A DNA stretch of 20,721 nucleotides from CAIOJG01 sp964477455 (GCA_964477455.1 CAYZHG010000105.1:1-20721); one strand, 5' to 3'; counted from the stretch's first letter, positions 1 to 5,548 are shown. Made by a program: numbers and translations. Notes: generated by a model from the sequence alone, not told the origin.

Positions 1-137
1 ATCAATGAATTAACAAGACCCAAAACTAGAGCGGCTATCAAAGCGGTGTAAAAACTTTGTACTTTTATTCCTGGTACTACATAGGTTACCAAAATTAATG
101 AAAGTGCACTTATCAGCCAGCGTAAAAGTAATGACAT
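1..137 (-). CDS. YvlD / phage-holin-family-like membrane protein, N-terminal part (3' end outside window)
   Basis: Partial gene: 45 codons are visible from an ATG at 137 to the window edge. The peptide starts MSLLLRWLISALSLILVTYV and continues through a V-V-P-G-I-K-V turn into a second hydrophobic stretch ending in GLVNS. Two short TM helices joined by a conserved P-G-I pattern are typical of the YvlD / Mycobacterial 4-TMS phage holin superfamily (Pfam Phage_holin_4_2). Despite the name, members of this family are usually chromosomal membrane proteins of unknown role. It begins 10 nt after the xseB stop, so it is probably the last visible cistron of the xseA-xseB run. No Shine-Dalgarno is seen. 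The family call rests on a short piece. Confidence 0.55.
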   Translation of the reverse strand, partial: MSLLLRWLISALSLILVTYVVPGIKVQSFYTALIAALVLGLVNSL

Positions 138-147
138 ACATTATTCG

Positions 148-339
148 TTATTTTTTTAATTCTTTAATTTTATTTTCCATTTTTTCTAAATATCCTTTTA
201 AGTCTTTCACGATTTCCGATCCTTCTTCAAATTTTTTTATTCCTTCTTCCAAATCGATTTCTTCTTTTTCAAACCACTCCACAATTTTTTGTAGCTCCTG
301 ATAAGCTTTAGAAAAATTAATCTTTTTATCTACTGACAT
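148..339 (-). CDS. xseB: Exodeoxyribonuclease VII small subunit
   Basis: This 63-aa protein is the usual length for XseB. It is highly charged and helical: an F-x-x-A-Y-x-E-L-Q-K-I-V start (residues 9-20), a D-L-E-E-G-I-K-K-F-E-E-G block (residues 29-40), and a coiled-coil tail rich in K and E. In the family, several small subunits bind the XseA large subunit to form exonuclease VII, a cytosolic nuclease that degrades single-stranded DNA from both ends. The ATG lies 1 nt beyond the xseA stop, so the two are co-transcribed and probably translationally coupled. No Shine-Dalgarno precedes it; initiation may rely on ribosomes finishing xseA. Confidence 0.93.
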   Translation of the reverse strand: MSVDKKINFSKAYQELQKIVEWFEKEEIDLEEGIKKFEEGSEIVKDLKGYLEKMENKIKELKK

Positions 340-340
340 A

Positions 341-1540
341 TTATAATAATTTAGTTTGTTTAGCTTTTTTATTTTGTGGATTTATTACCTCCGCCATGAT
401 ATTATCTTGTCCAAATTCTATCATAAGTTCATCGCCTGCGTCCACCTGCTTGGCTCCTCGCACAATCGTGCCCTCAAAATTTCGAACAATACTATAACCC
501 CGCTGTAAAACGCGCTTTGGATCAACATTTTTAAATAATCTTTCAGCCGAAAATATAAATTCTTTGCGTCTAGATAAAGTGGTTTGCAGAACTAGTTGCG
601 TATGTTTAAAATTCTCCATTAAATTGCGACATTTTTGTAGTGGTGATTCTAAAATTGATGAAATGGTATAAAGATATTGTTCTACACTACGACGCTGTTT
701 GGTTATTTTGTGACTTAAAGTGTTGTAAATATGTTCAATGGAATAATCCAAGCCTGAAATAAAATCCCGTTTATCTGGCACTACAATTTCCGCCGCATTT
801 GATGGGGTAGAAGCGCGCCTATCAGCCACAAAATCAGACAATGACTCGTCGCGTTCATGCCCTACACCACACACTACGGGAATTTTACTACCATATACGG
901 CTCGCACTACCAACTCGTTATTAAATGCTGCCAAATCCTCTAATGACCCACCACCACGAATTAAAACCAAAACATCACAATCAGTATTTTGTGTATTAAA
1001 ATAACTAAAAGCCTCGGTAATTTCATTTACCGCCTGCTCTCCTTGCACCGATACATTTAACAAATTTATTTCTACCCCCGCCCAACGATTATTTAAAATT
1101 CGCACAAAATCTCCAAAGGCCGCACTATCGCGTGAAGCAATTACTCCAATCTTAGCAGGCAACTCTGGTAATTTTCTTTTTCTCTCAGTATTAAACAAAC
1201 CTTCTTCGTCCAATTTCTTTTTTAAAAGTAAATATGCTTTTTTTAAACTGCCTTCTCCAACTAATTCTACTTTTTGTACCGTTACACTAAAACGCCCACT
1301 TTTGTCGTGAATCTTGGGATAGCCAACAATTCGAATTTTCATTCCATCTTCGAGTGGTTGAGACAAATTAAAAACAGTAGCAAAACAATTTACTACTGCC
1401 TTATCATCTTTGAGATCAAAAAATATCCATTTACCTTGAGAAATTTTATATTGTGACACTTCGCCTTCAACAATAAATTCACCGGCAATAATTCCATTGA
1501 TTTGTTCAATAAATTCAGAGACGGTTAATATTGGCAACAT
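341..1540 (-). CDS. xseA: Exodeoxyribonuclease VII large subunit
   Basis: This 399-aa catalytic subunit is at the short end for the family. An N-terminal OB-fold (about residues 1-100, starting LTVSEFIEQINGII) binds single-stranded DNA. It is followed by the catalytic domain, with the I-G-V-I-A-S-R-D-S-A-A block (131-141), the R-G-G-G-S motif (195-199) and the G-V-G-H-E-R-D-E...D-R-R-A-S-T-P segment (225-246). A helical region that would hold the XseB-binding coiled coil follows. The C-terminal ...L-Q-R-G-Y-S-I-V segment also fits XseA. The start is 2 nt after the site-2 protease stop and the stop is 1 nt before xseB. The enzyme processes single-stranded DNA during mismatch repair and damage repair. 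Confidence 0.95.
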   Translation of the reverse strand: MLPILTVSEFIEQINGIIAGEFIVEGEVSQYKISQGKWIFFDLKDDKAVVNCFATVFNLSQPLEDGMKIRIVGYPKIHDKSGRFSVTVQKVELVGEGSLKKAYLLLKKKLDEEGLFNTERKRKLPELPAKIGVIASRDSAAFGDFVRILNNRWAGVEINLLNVSVQGEQAVNEITEAFSYFNTQNTDCDVLVLIRGGGSLEDLAAFNNELVVRAVYGSKIPVVCGVGHERDESLSDFVADRRASTPSNAAEIVVPDKRDFISGLDYSIEHIYNTLSHKITKQRRSVEQYLYTISSILESPLQKCRNLMENFKHTQLVLQTTLSRRKEFIFSAERLFKNVDPKRVLQRGYSIVRNFEGTIVRGAKQVDAGDELMIEFGQDNIMAEVINPQNKKAKQTKLL

Positions 1541-1542
1541 AA

Positions 1543-2157
1543 TTAGCTAATCAATAGCAACCTGATTATATTATGAACAAGCGGACTAACGAGTCCAGGC
1601 AAATATAGAATAAAAAATATTAATATAAACATACCATACCGCTCTAAAACGACACGAACGTTGTGAGCGGAATCCGGAAGAAGTGCAAATAGAATTTTTG
1701 AGCCATCTAAAGGTGGGATTGGTAATAAATTAAAAACCATCAGACCAATATTTGCAGAAACAATAATAACAAAAAATTCGGCAAACAAACTATTTGGCAT
1801 CAACCTATACAAAACTGCAAAACAAGTGGCTAATAATAGATTGGCCAATGGCCCGGCAACGGCTACCAAAGCTGGCCCCCATTTTTGATCTTTTAAATTG
1901 TAAGGGTTATATGGAACCGGTTTGGCATAGGCAAAAAAGAAACTTCCGCCAGTAATCATATTTAGGACCGTCAAACCGATAGGAAGGATAATGGTACCCC
2001 ATTTATCAATATGCGCTCTTGGGTCAACAGTGAGTCTCCCAGCGTATTTGGCAGTCGGATCACCAAGTTGATAGGCCATCCAGCCGTGAGCATATTCATG
2101 GATAATTGCAGACGGAATGATGACTATAAAGTAAAATAACAAAGAAATAATATCCAT
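1543..2157 (-). CDS. Site-2 protease (M50) family membrane zinc metalloprotease
   Basis: This 204-aa polytopic protein is a minimal M50/site-2 protease of the rhomboid-sized SpoIVFB/YwhC type. The zinc-binding H-E-Y-A-H motif is at residues 20-24 inside the first TM helix. A G-D-P-T-A-K-Y-A-G-R-L-T block follows, and the third zinc ligand is in L-P-I-P-P-L-D-G (D151) in a later TM helix. This is the canonical arrangement for intramembrane cleavage of membrane-bound regulators or remnant signal peptides; the substrate cannot be told. There are about five hydrophobic segments and no PDZ domain. It is the first gene of the xseA-xseB transcription unit. A minus-strand promoter lies about 135 nt upstream, so the leader is long. 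Confidence 0.9.
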   Translation of the reverse strand: MDIISLLFYFIVIIPSAIIHEYAHGWMAYQLGDPTAKYAGRLTVDPRAHIDKWGTIILPIGLTVLNMITGGSFFFAYAKPVPYNPYNLKDQKWGPALVAVAGPLANLLLATCFAVLYRLMPNSLFAEFFVIIVSANIGLMVFNLLPIPPLDGSKILFALLPDSAHNVRVVLERYGMFILIFFILYLPGLVSPLVHNIIRLLLIS

Positions 2158-2180
2158 ATTGGTTTAAATTAGGCTTTCTC

Positions 2181-2209
2181 TTGACAAAAAGCTTGCAATT
2201 GACTATAAT
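2181..2209 (+). promoter_or_regulatory. Perfect-consensus sigma-70-type promoter of rpmB
   Basis: TTGACA at 2181-2186, a 17-nt spacer, then TATAAT at 2204-2209: both hexamers and the spacing match the consensus exactly. Transcription would start near 2216, leaving a leader of about 114 nt before the rpmB ATG at 2330. A strong promoter fits a ribosomal protein gene. Confidence 0.8.
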
Positions 2210-2219
2210 TGCTAAAGTT

Positions 2220-2297
2220 AAGTCAAAAACAAAATTTATTTTGATTTTGTGAGACTTGACGCAATTACGATTCGTTAGAATCATTTTGCTTTGTCAA
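2220..2297 (+). promoter_or_regulatory. Structured 5' leader of rpmB (two hairpins)
   Basis: Two stem-loops follow the predicted start site. The first pairs 2220-2224 (AAGTC) with 2253-2257 (GACTT) and 2229-2235 (ACAAAAT) with 2244-2250 (ATTTTGT). The second is an interrupted stem: TTGAC 2256-2260 with GTCAA 2293-2297, GCAA 2261-2264 with TTGC 2286-2289, and GATTC 2269-2273 with GAATC 2278-2282 around a GTTA loop. The two compete for TT at 2256-2257, so they could partly exclude each other. Ribosomal-protein leaders often bind their own product. I do not recognise this one as a known leader family. Confidence 0.4.
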
Positions 2298-2325
2298 TTA
2301 TATCCTATTACCTATAAACAATCAA
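2297..2325 (-). promoter_or_regulatory. Promoter of the site-2 protease - xseA - xseB unit
   Basis: On the minus strand, TTGATT (2325-2320), a 17-nt spacer and TATAAT (2302-2297). The -10 is perfect and the -35 matches 4 of 6. Transcription would start near 2290, giving a leader of about 133 nt that runs across the rpmB promoter. The site lies inside the rpmB leader. Confidence 0.5.
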
Positions 2326-2329
2326 TCTT

Positions 2330-2503
2330 ATGAGTAAATTATGTTCTGTTTGCGGAAAAACTAGTGCTCGCGCCAACCATGTTAGTCACAGTAAACGCCG
2401 TGTACCTCGCCGTCAACACCCAAATCTTCAGCCTCTTTTGGTTGGAACTGAGAAAGTTAAGGCATGTTCTTCTTGTCGCCGTACCGCTTCCAAGAACGCA
2501 TAA
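2330..2503 (+). CDS. rpmB: 50S ribosomal protein L28
   Basis: A 57-aa product, easily missed because it is short. It starts MSKLCSVCGKTSARANHVSH and continues S-K-R-R-V-P-R-R-Q-H-P-N-L-Q, matching the L28 hallmark (C-x-x-C-G-K...G/A-N-x-V-S-H-S/A-x-x-x-T/R-x-R-x-x-x-P-N-L-Q). Two C-x-x-C pairs (C5/C8 and C46/C49) make this the zinc-ribbon (C+) form of L28. It is strongly basic, as expected for an rRNA-binding protein of the large subunit. It has its own promoter and terminator, so it is a monocistronic transcript. The segment before the ATG (AACAATCAATCTT) has no Shine-Dalgarno. Confidence 0.95.
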   Translation: MSKLCSVCGKTSARANHVSHSKRRVPRRQHPNLQPLLVGTEKVKACSSCRRTASKNA

Positions 2504-2512
2504 TATCCTTCA

Positions 2513-2542
2513 AAATCCTTCCTACTTTGGGAGGATTTTTTT
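2513..2542 (+). terminator. Rho-independent terminator of rpmB
   Basis: A 10-bp stem, AAATCCTTCC (2513-2522) pairing with GGGAGGATTT (2529-2538) with one G-T pair, closes a 6-nt loop. It merges into a run of seven T (2536-2542). It starts 9 nt after the rpmB stop. Confidence 0.88.
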
Positions 2543-2543
2543 A

Positions 2544-2572
2544 TTGCCAAATTTTACAAATCAAGCTATAAT
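2544..2572 (+). promoter_or_regulatory. Promoter of the thioredoxin-fold gene
   Basis: TTGCCA (2544-2549), a 17-nt spacer and TATAAT (2567-2572), beginning one base after the rpmB terminator T-run. The start site would be near 2579, giving a short leader of about 19 nt without a Shine-Dalgarno. Match is 5 of 6 and 6 of 6. Confidence 0.65.
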
Positions 2573-2597
2573 TCATTAGTTATTAATTTAAATATTT

Positions 2598-2957
2598 ATG
2601 CGTAAATTACTTCCTTATTTTATTACATTGGTTATCGTAATTTTTGCCCTGTGGTTGATATTTTTGCCTAGCAAAGTTGCTGGAATTCCAAAAGAAGCTA
2701 TTTTATTTTTTGGTGATGGTTGCCCTCATTGCAAAGTGGTGGAAGATTTCATCGTTGCCAACGACGTCAGAAATAAAATTAAATTTGATACTAAAGAAAT
2801 TTGGAGTAACCAAAACAACGCTAGACTGATGACGCAAATTTGGAAACAGTGTGGATTGAGCACTCAAGAAGGTATGGGTGTACCATTTTACTGGGATGGG
2901 GCAAGTTGCTATAGAGGACAGGATGAAATTATAAATTTGTTTAAAACCAAAATATAA
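2598..2957 (+). CDS. Membrane-anchored thioredoxin-fold protein (CPHC motif)
   Basis: This 119-aa protein has one N-terminal TM anchor (about residues 6-24) and then a small thioredoxin/glutaredoxin-like domain outside the membrane. The redox motif is C42-P-H-C45 in the context F-F-G-D-G-C-P-H-C, the DsbA-type dipeptide. The cis-proline loop is G-V-P-F-Y (P96). Two further cysteines, C85 and C103, are present. A role in thiol-disulfide exchange on extracytoplasmic proteins is inferred; the partner is unknown. The domain is short compared with DsbA because no helical insertion is present. It has its own promoter and is followed by a strong hairpin terminator. Alternatively it could be a glutaredoxin-like reductase. 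Confidence 0.8.
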   Translation: MRKLLPYFITLVIVIFALWLIFLPSKVAGIPKEAILFFGDGCPHCKVVEDFIVANDVRNKIKFDTKEIWSNQNNARLMTQIWKQCGLSTQEGMGVPFYWDGASCYRGQDEIINLFKTKI

Positions 2958-2969
2958 TTAAGTAGACTT

Positions 2970-3136
2970 AAAAAACATAAAACCCTCGATAATTCGAGGG
3001 TTTTATGTTTGCGGCTAAGGGCTTAATGTCCCTAACTTGTAGGGTGGTTGACCGCACGTTTACCCCACGGGGTAAACAAATATTGGCCATCCAACATTAA
3101 AAAATTGTAGAACATTTTTTGCCGCTTAACCGAAAC
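2970..3136 (-). ncRNA. Candidate stand-alone structured small RNA, about 165 nt, family unknown
   Basis: No ORF fits here, but a full transcription unit is visible on the minus strand: consensus promoter (3143-3170), predicted start near 3136, and a 15-bp terminator ending in a T-rich tail at about 2970. The body is rich in perfect stems: 3114-3120 with 3099-3105 (7 bp), 3091-3098 with 3079-3086 (8 bp with one G-U), 3069-3077 with 3058-3066 (a 9-bp inverted repeat), and 3040-3044 with 3030-3034 (5 bp). GCGGC (3125-3121) can close the whole against GCCGC (3015-3011). An alternative rod-like fold pairs 3117-3110 with 3029-3022 and keeps only the 3058-3077 hairpin at the tip, which would resemble 6S RNA in outline. 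I do not recognise SRP, tmRNA or RNase P signatures. The gene is inferred; expression is unproven. Confidence 0.6.
2975..3008. terminator. Bidirectional rho-independent terminator between the thioredoxin-fold gene and the small RNA
   Basis: A perfect 15-bp stem (2975-2989 with 2994-3008) around a TAAT loop. It contains the GC core CCCTCGA/TCGAGGG flanked by A- and T-rich arms. On the minus strand it ends in TTTTATGTTTTTT, a good tail. On the plus strand it ends in TTTTATGTTT, so it can stop transcription from both sides. Confidence 0.88.
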
Positions 3137-3142
3137 ATCTTT

Positions 3143-3170
3143 ATTATATCAAACCAATACAATCTGTCAA
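3143..3170 (-). promoter_or_regulatory. Strong promoter of the candidate small RNA
   Basis: Minus strand: TTGACA (3170-3165), a 16-nt spacer, TATAAT (3148-3143), preceded by TGA so that the -10 is also of the extended TGnTATAAT type. There is no coding region downstream on this strand before the terminator at 3008-2975. The -35 overlaps the end of the T-run of the ndk terminator. Confidence 0.75.
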
Positions 3171-3197
3171 AAAAAGCCCTCGAATTTCGAGGGCTTT
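3169..3197 (-). terminator. Rho-independent terminator of ndk
   Basis: An 11-bp stem (3187-3197 with 3173-3183) with a 3-nt loop and core GCCCTCGA/TCGAGGGC. On the minus strand it is followed by a run of seven T (3175-3169). It begins 14 nt after the ndk stop. Confidence 0.88.
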
Positions 3198-3211
3198 AAT
3201 ATTATATATTA

Positions 3212-3814
3212 TTATTCCAACAAACCATCGATATTTACATCATACAAAATTTGTTCTTGTACCAAACGATAGTTTACTAAATCTTTTTCATCAAACCAGA
3301 TTTCAATTTCACGTTGAGCCTCTTCTGGTTTGTCTGAACAGTGGATCAAATTGCGAACGGCACGACTAGCCAAGTTGGCTAATTCATAAGAATCCAATGT
3401 GAGATCACCGCGAATTGTACCAACATCAGAGCTAGTTGGCTCAGTTCCTCCCACAAGTTTTTTTACAATTCCAACCGCTTGATTTCCTTCCCAAACCATC
3501 GCAACTACTGGACTGCAAGTCATAAATTTGACCAACGCACCGATAATATCACGTCCATATTCAATTGCTGGTTTATCTACTGGCAATCCTGCGGCTGTTC
3601 TGTTTTTTACTACATTTGCTCCCTTTTCCTCGTACCATTTATCATCTTTATTGTAGTGGGTCCAACATTTTTCTTCGCTAGCCATCATCAATTTCAAGCC
3701 AACCAATTTCAAACCAGTGCGTTCAAAACGTTTGATAATATCGCCAATCAATGATCTTTGCACGCCATCTGGCTTAATCGCAACAAATGACCGTTCTTTT
3801 TGTGGTAAATTCAT
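3212..3814 (-). CDS. ndk: Nucleoside-diphosphate kinase, long form
   Basis: Ndk transfers the gamma-phosphate from ATP to nucleoside diphosphates through a phospho-histidine. Residues 5-25 (KERSFVAIKPDGVQRSLIG) are the typical N-terminus. The catalytic histidine is H158 in N-L-I-H-C-S-D-K-P-E-E-A, followed by R-E-I-E-I-W-F. The usual G after the histidine is C here. T-I-R-G-D-L (133-138) matches the family. The protein is 200 aa rather than about 140-150. There is an extra segment at about 56-90, a longer helix before the histidine (D-S-Y-E-L-A-N-L-A-S-R-A-V-R) and a C-terminal extension after W173. Long forms of this type are known to me from some bacteria and archaea. It has its own promoter and terminator. 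Confidence 0.95.
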   Translation of the reverse strand: MNLPQKERSFVAIKPDGVQRSLIGDIIKRFERTGLKLVGLKLMMASEEKCWTHYNKDDKWYEEKGANVVKNRTAAGLPVDKPAIEYGRDIIGALVKFMTCSPVVAMVWEGNQAVGIVKKLVGGTEPTSSDVGTIRGDLTLDSYELANLASRAVRNLIHCSDKPEEAQREIEIWFDEKDLVNYRLVQEQILYDVNIDGLLE

Positions 3815-3845
3815 AGTTTTTTCATTTAAAACTTAATTAGGCTTA

Positions 3846-3874
3846 ATTTTAATGAATTTTAGTAAAATTGTCAA
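3846..3874 (-). promoter_or_regulatory. Promoter of ndk
   Basis: Minus strand: TTGACA (3874-3869), a 17-nt spacer, TAAAAT (3851-3846). The -35 is perfect and the -10 matches 5 of 6. The start site would be near 3839, giving a leader of about 25 nt. The site starts just after the yraN stop, so ndk is probably transcribed separately, although no terminator hairpin is visible after yraN. Confidence 0.65.
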
Positions 3875-3877
3875 TAT

Positions 3878-4237
3878 TTAGCTAAAAATTGCATAATGAA
3901 AGACTGCTTTCTGTGATAAACGATTATAAACAACCAATAAACCTGCCAACACAATGCCAGTTTCTGGCACACTACGCTGATAACAGTATTTTTGCACTGT
4001 TTTTTCCATTTTGTATTTTTTAGCTGGTGTAATTGCCAAATCACTCGCTAATTCGCCATCTGCCCGTGTTTTAACTTCCACAAAATAATAATCTCCTCCT
4101 TTTTGTGCGACTATATCCAACTCTCCAACCGTCGAAAAATAATTTCTTTCCTTAATAAAAAACCCATGCCGAATTAAAAAGGCACAGGCTTGATCTTCTC
4201 CCCACTTTCCGATCTTTTTACCCCTCCCAGAGTCCAT
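3878..4237 (-). CDS. yraN: UPF0102 / YraN family putative endonuclease-fold protein
   Basis: A 119-aa protein of normal length for YraN. N-terminal G-K-x-G-E-D-Q-A (10-17) helix, then the restriction-endonuclease-like core with G-E-L-D-I-V-A (38-44) and F-V-E-V-K-T-R (52-58). E39/D41 and E54/K56 form the PD-(D/E)xK-like metal site. The family is conserved in bacteria, resembles Holliday-junction resolvases and is suspected to act on nucleic acids, but its role is not established. The ATG is 1 nt from the stop of the upstream membrane protein gene, so it is the last cistron of a tight run. Confidence 0.88.
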   Translation of the reverse strand: MDSGRGKKIGKWGEDQACAFLIRHGFFIKERNYFSTVGELDIVAQKGGDYYFVEVKTRADGELASDLAITPAKKYKMEKTVQKYCYQRSVPETGIVLAGLLVVYNRLSQKAVFHYAIFS

Positions 4238-4238
4238 A

Positions 4239-4649
4239 TTATTTACTTTTTGGCATGTACTTATTCATCAAATTCTTTTTTGCTTGTTCACTACTGATCA
4301 TTGGCAAACGTTTGATTGCATAATAAATTACTTTGTAACCCCACCAGACAAATAGCCCAATCCAAAGTACCAACCAAAAACGCCAAGCTAAAAAGGCCAC
4401 CTGCTGTTGTCTAAAAAACATCCATAGCAATCCAAGCAACCCTGTAGTTATTAATAAATTCCCAGCACGACGTAAAACCTCTTGTGTTCCTTGATCGATT
4501 TTTTTACAATAAATTCGAACTATTTTCCCAATAAAACCGGCTAACACCAATGCCAAAAAGCCTACAATCCAAAACCATTTTACTCCCCCAACGGCGATAA
4601 AAGGCTGATAAAACCAATATGAAGTCTTTAGAATATTCTGAATTTGCAT
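4239..4649 (-). CDS. Conserved small membrane protein, unknown function
   Basis: This 136-aa protein is not recognised as a named family. It has three predicted TM helices (about 24-44, 62-80 and 84-110), a basic loop between the first two (K-I-V-R-I-Y-C-K-K) containing the only cysteine, and a basic C-terminal tail ending KKNLMNKYMPKSK. It is rich in tryptophan and phenylalanine (F-W-x-x-x-W pairs). It sits 3 nt after the methyltransferase stop and 1 nt before yraN. Position and composition suggest an integral membrane protein of the CPR type, but function cannot be assigned. Confidence 0.75.
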   Translation of the reverse strand: MQIQNILKTSYWFYQPFIAVGGVKWFWIVGFLALVLAGFIGKIVRIYCKKIDQGTQEVLRRAGNLLITTGLLGLLWMFFRQQQVAFLAWRFWLVLWIGLFVWWGYKVIYYAIKRLPMISSEQAKKNLMNKYMPKSK

Positions 4650-4652
4650 AAA

Positions 4653-5201
4653 TTATATTTTTTTAAATATCAAACAATAATGATAATCACTGACTAATAT
4701 ATTTTGAACTAATTTCAAACCACAGGTTGTAGCCACTTCGATTAATTTTTTTGGATCGACAAGCCCATCATCAGATGGTCCTAAGGTGGCCAATTTTTTT
4801 GACCAATCCACTATTACAATTTGACCGTCTTCTTTCAATAATCTAACTGATTCTGTTAGCGCCGCTTGTTTATTTTTTACTCCTGATATCACATTCATAA
4901 AAAAGCACATATCCAAACTTTTTGGTGGAATCGGAGTTTTGTTGACCGCTTCTATATCCGACCAAATTACTTGAATATTATTTAATGCTTGAGTTCTAAT
5001 GCGACTATTAATGGCATTCAAAACATCCTTTAAGATATCTACCGCATAAACAATCCCAGTTTCTCCAACTATTCTAGCCGCAGAAAAAACAAAATGTCCA
5101 GTACGGCCACAGCCCATATCAGAAACTTTCATTCCTTTAGTCAATCCAACTTTAGAAAATATTCTAATTGGATCTATTAATGCACGCCCTGAGTGTGGCA
5201 T
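4653..5201 (-). CDS. Class I SAM-dependent methyltransferase
   Basis: This 182-aa protein has a Rossmann-fold methyltransferase pattern. Motif I is V-S-D-M-G-C-G-R-T-G-H-F (26-37), with an acidic motif II in Y-A-V-D-I (52-56). Motif III/IV lies around S-D-I-E...S-L-D-M-C-F-F-M-N-V (81-102), and L-L-K-E-D-G-Q-I-V-I-V-D-W (121-133) corresponds to the motif of strand 5. The closest general type is the UbiE/Methyltransf_11 group of small-molecule methyltransferases; the substrate is unknown. It is soluble and spaced 5 nt and 3 nt from small membrane protein genes on either side. Confidence 0.85.
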   Translation of the reverse strand: MPHSGRALIDPIRIFSKVGLTKGMKVSDMGCGRTGHFVFSAARIVGETGIVYAVDILKDVLNAINSRIRTQALNNIQVIWSDIEAVNKTPIPPKSLDMCFFMNVISGVKNKQAALTESVRLLKEDGQIVIVDWSKKLATLGPSDDGLVDPKKLIEVATTCGLKLVQNILVSDYHYCLIFKKI

Positions 5202-5206
5202 ATTTA

Positions 5207-5449
5207 TTATCTTATAAATATTTTACCGAGAGTTCCCATTATAAATCCTTGAAACATATTGGTAATTAGCAAAAACCCAATAAAAATTCCCAGCAACCCA
5301 ATCAATTTGTACATCAAGCGACTACCACCACTGGTTCCCAAATTTTCTTCCGCCCAACCAATCGCGCCAAAATTCTCTAAAAACCATTCGGTTTTCAAAA
5401 TTAGCAGACAACCAATTAACACGATAAAGGCTCCAATAAAATAACGCAT
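5207..5449 (-). CDS. Small two-TM membrane protein, unknown function
   Basis: An 80-aa protein starting MRYFIGAFIVLIGCLLILK. I chose the ATG at 5449. A longer reading frame to 5512 would begin inside the tRNA-Leu gene, which argues against it. Two TM helices (about 3-18 and 44-64) flank an E-W-F-L-E-N-F-G-A-I-G-W-A-E-E-N-L-G segment that may lie outside the membrane. This layout (short hairpin membrane protein with an acidic W-A-E loop) is common in CPR genomes, but I know of no function. It starts 16 nt after the tRNA 3' end and is followed 5 nt later by the methyltransferase. Confidence 0.7.
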   Translation of the reverse strand: MRYFIGAFIVLIGCLLILKTEWFLENFGAIGWAEENLGTSGGSRLMYKLIGLLGIFIGFLLITNMFQGFIMGTLGKIFIR

Positions 5450-5465
5450 ATTTAATATTTTTAAG

Positions 5466-5548
5466 TGCCCAGGAGAAGAGTTGAACTTCCATGACCTTGC
5501 GGTCGCAGCCACCTCAAGGCTGTGCGTCTACCATTTCGCCACCTGGGC
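5466..5548 (-). tRNA. tRNA-Leu (anticodon GAG)
   Basis: A complete 83-nt class II tRNA. The 7-bp acceptor GCCCAGG/CCTGGGC is followed by discriminator A (5466). The D-arm region is TGGCGAAATGGTAGACGC. The anticodon stem CAGCC/GGCTG encloses the loop TTGAGGT with anticodon GAG. A long variable arm is formed by GACC-GCAA-GGTC. The T-loop is TTCAACT with a GGAAG/CTTCT stem. The 3' CCA is not encoded (the next bases are CTT) and must be added by a CCA-adding enzyme. The gene lies 7 nt after one protein gene and 16 nt before the next on the same strand, so it is likely cut from a mixed transcript. Confidence 0.95.

Noticed and set aside
1..137. Prophage remnant suggested by the holin-like protein
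   Set aside because: The family name is misleading; no other phage genes, integrase or attachment site occur in the window and the gene follows xseB closely.
2364..2579. 71-aa plus-strand frame near rpmB
   Set aside because: It overlaps rpmB in another frame, runs through the rpmB terminator and the next promoter, and shows no family features.
3058..3077. GTTTACCCC/GGGGTAAAC palindrome as a protein-binding operator
   Set aside because: It lies within the predicted small-RNA transcript, far from any gene start, and is explained better as an RNA hairpin.
2970..3136. SRP RNA, tmRNA or RNase P RNA as identity of the small RNA
   Set aside because: No SRP domain IV loop (GGAAG...AGCA), no tRNA-like ends with a tag frame, and too short with no RNase P conserved core.
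5207..5512. Longer 101-aa form of the small membrane protein
   Set aside because: Its first 21 codons lie inside the tRNA-Leu gene and read as non-membrane sequence; the internal ATG at 5449 is followed at once by the TM helix.
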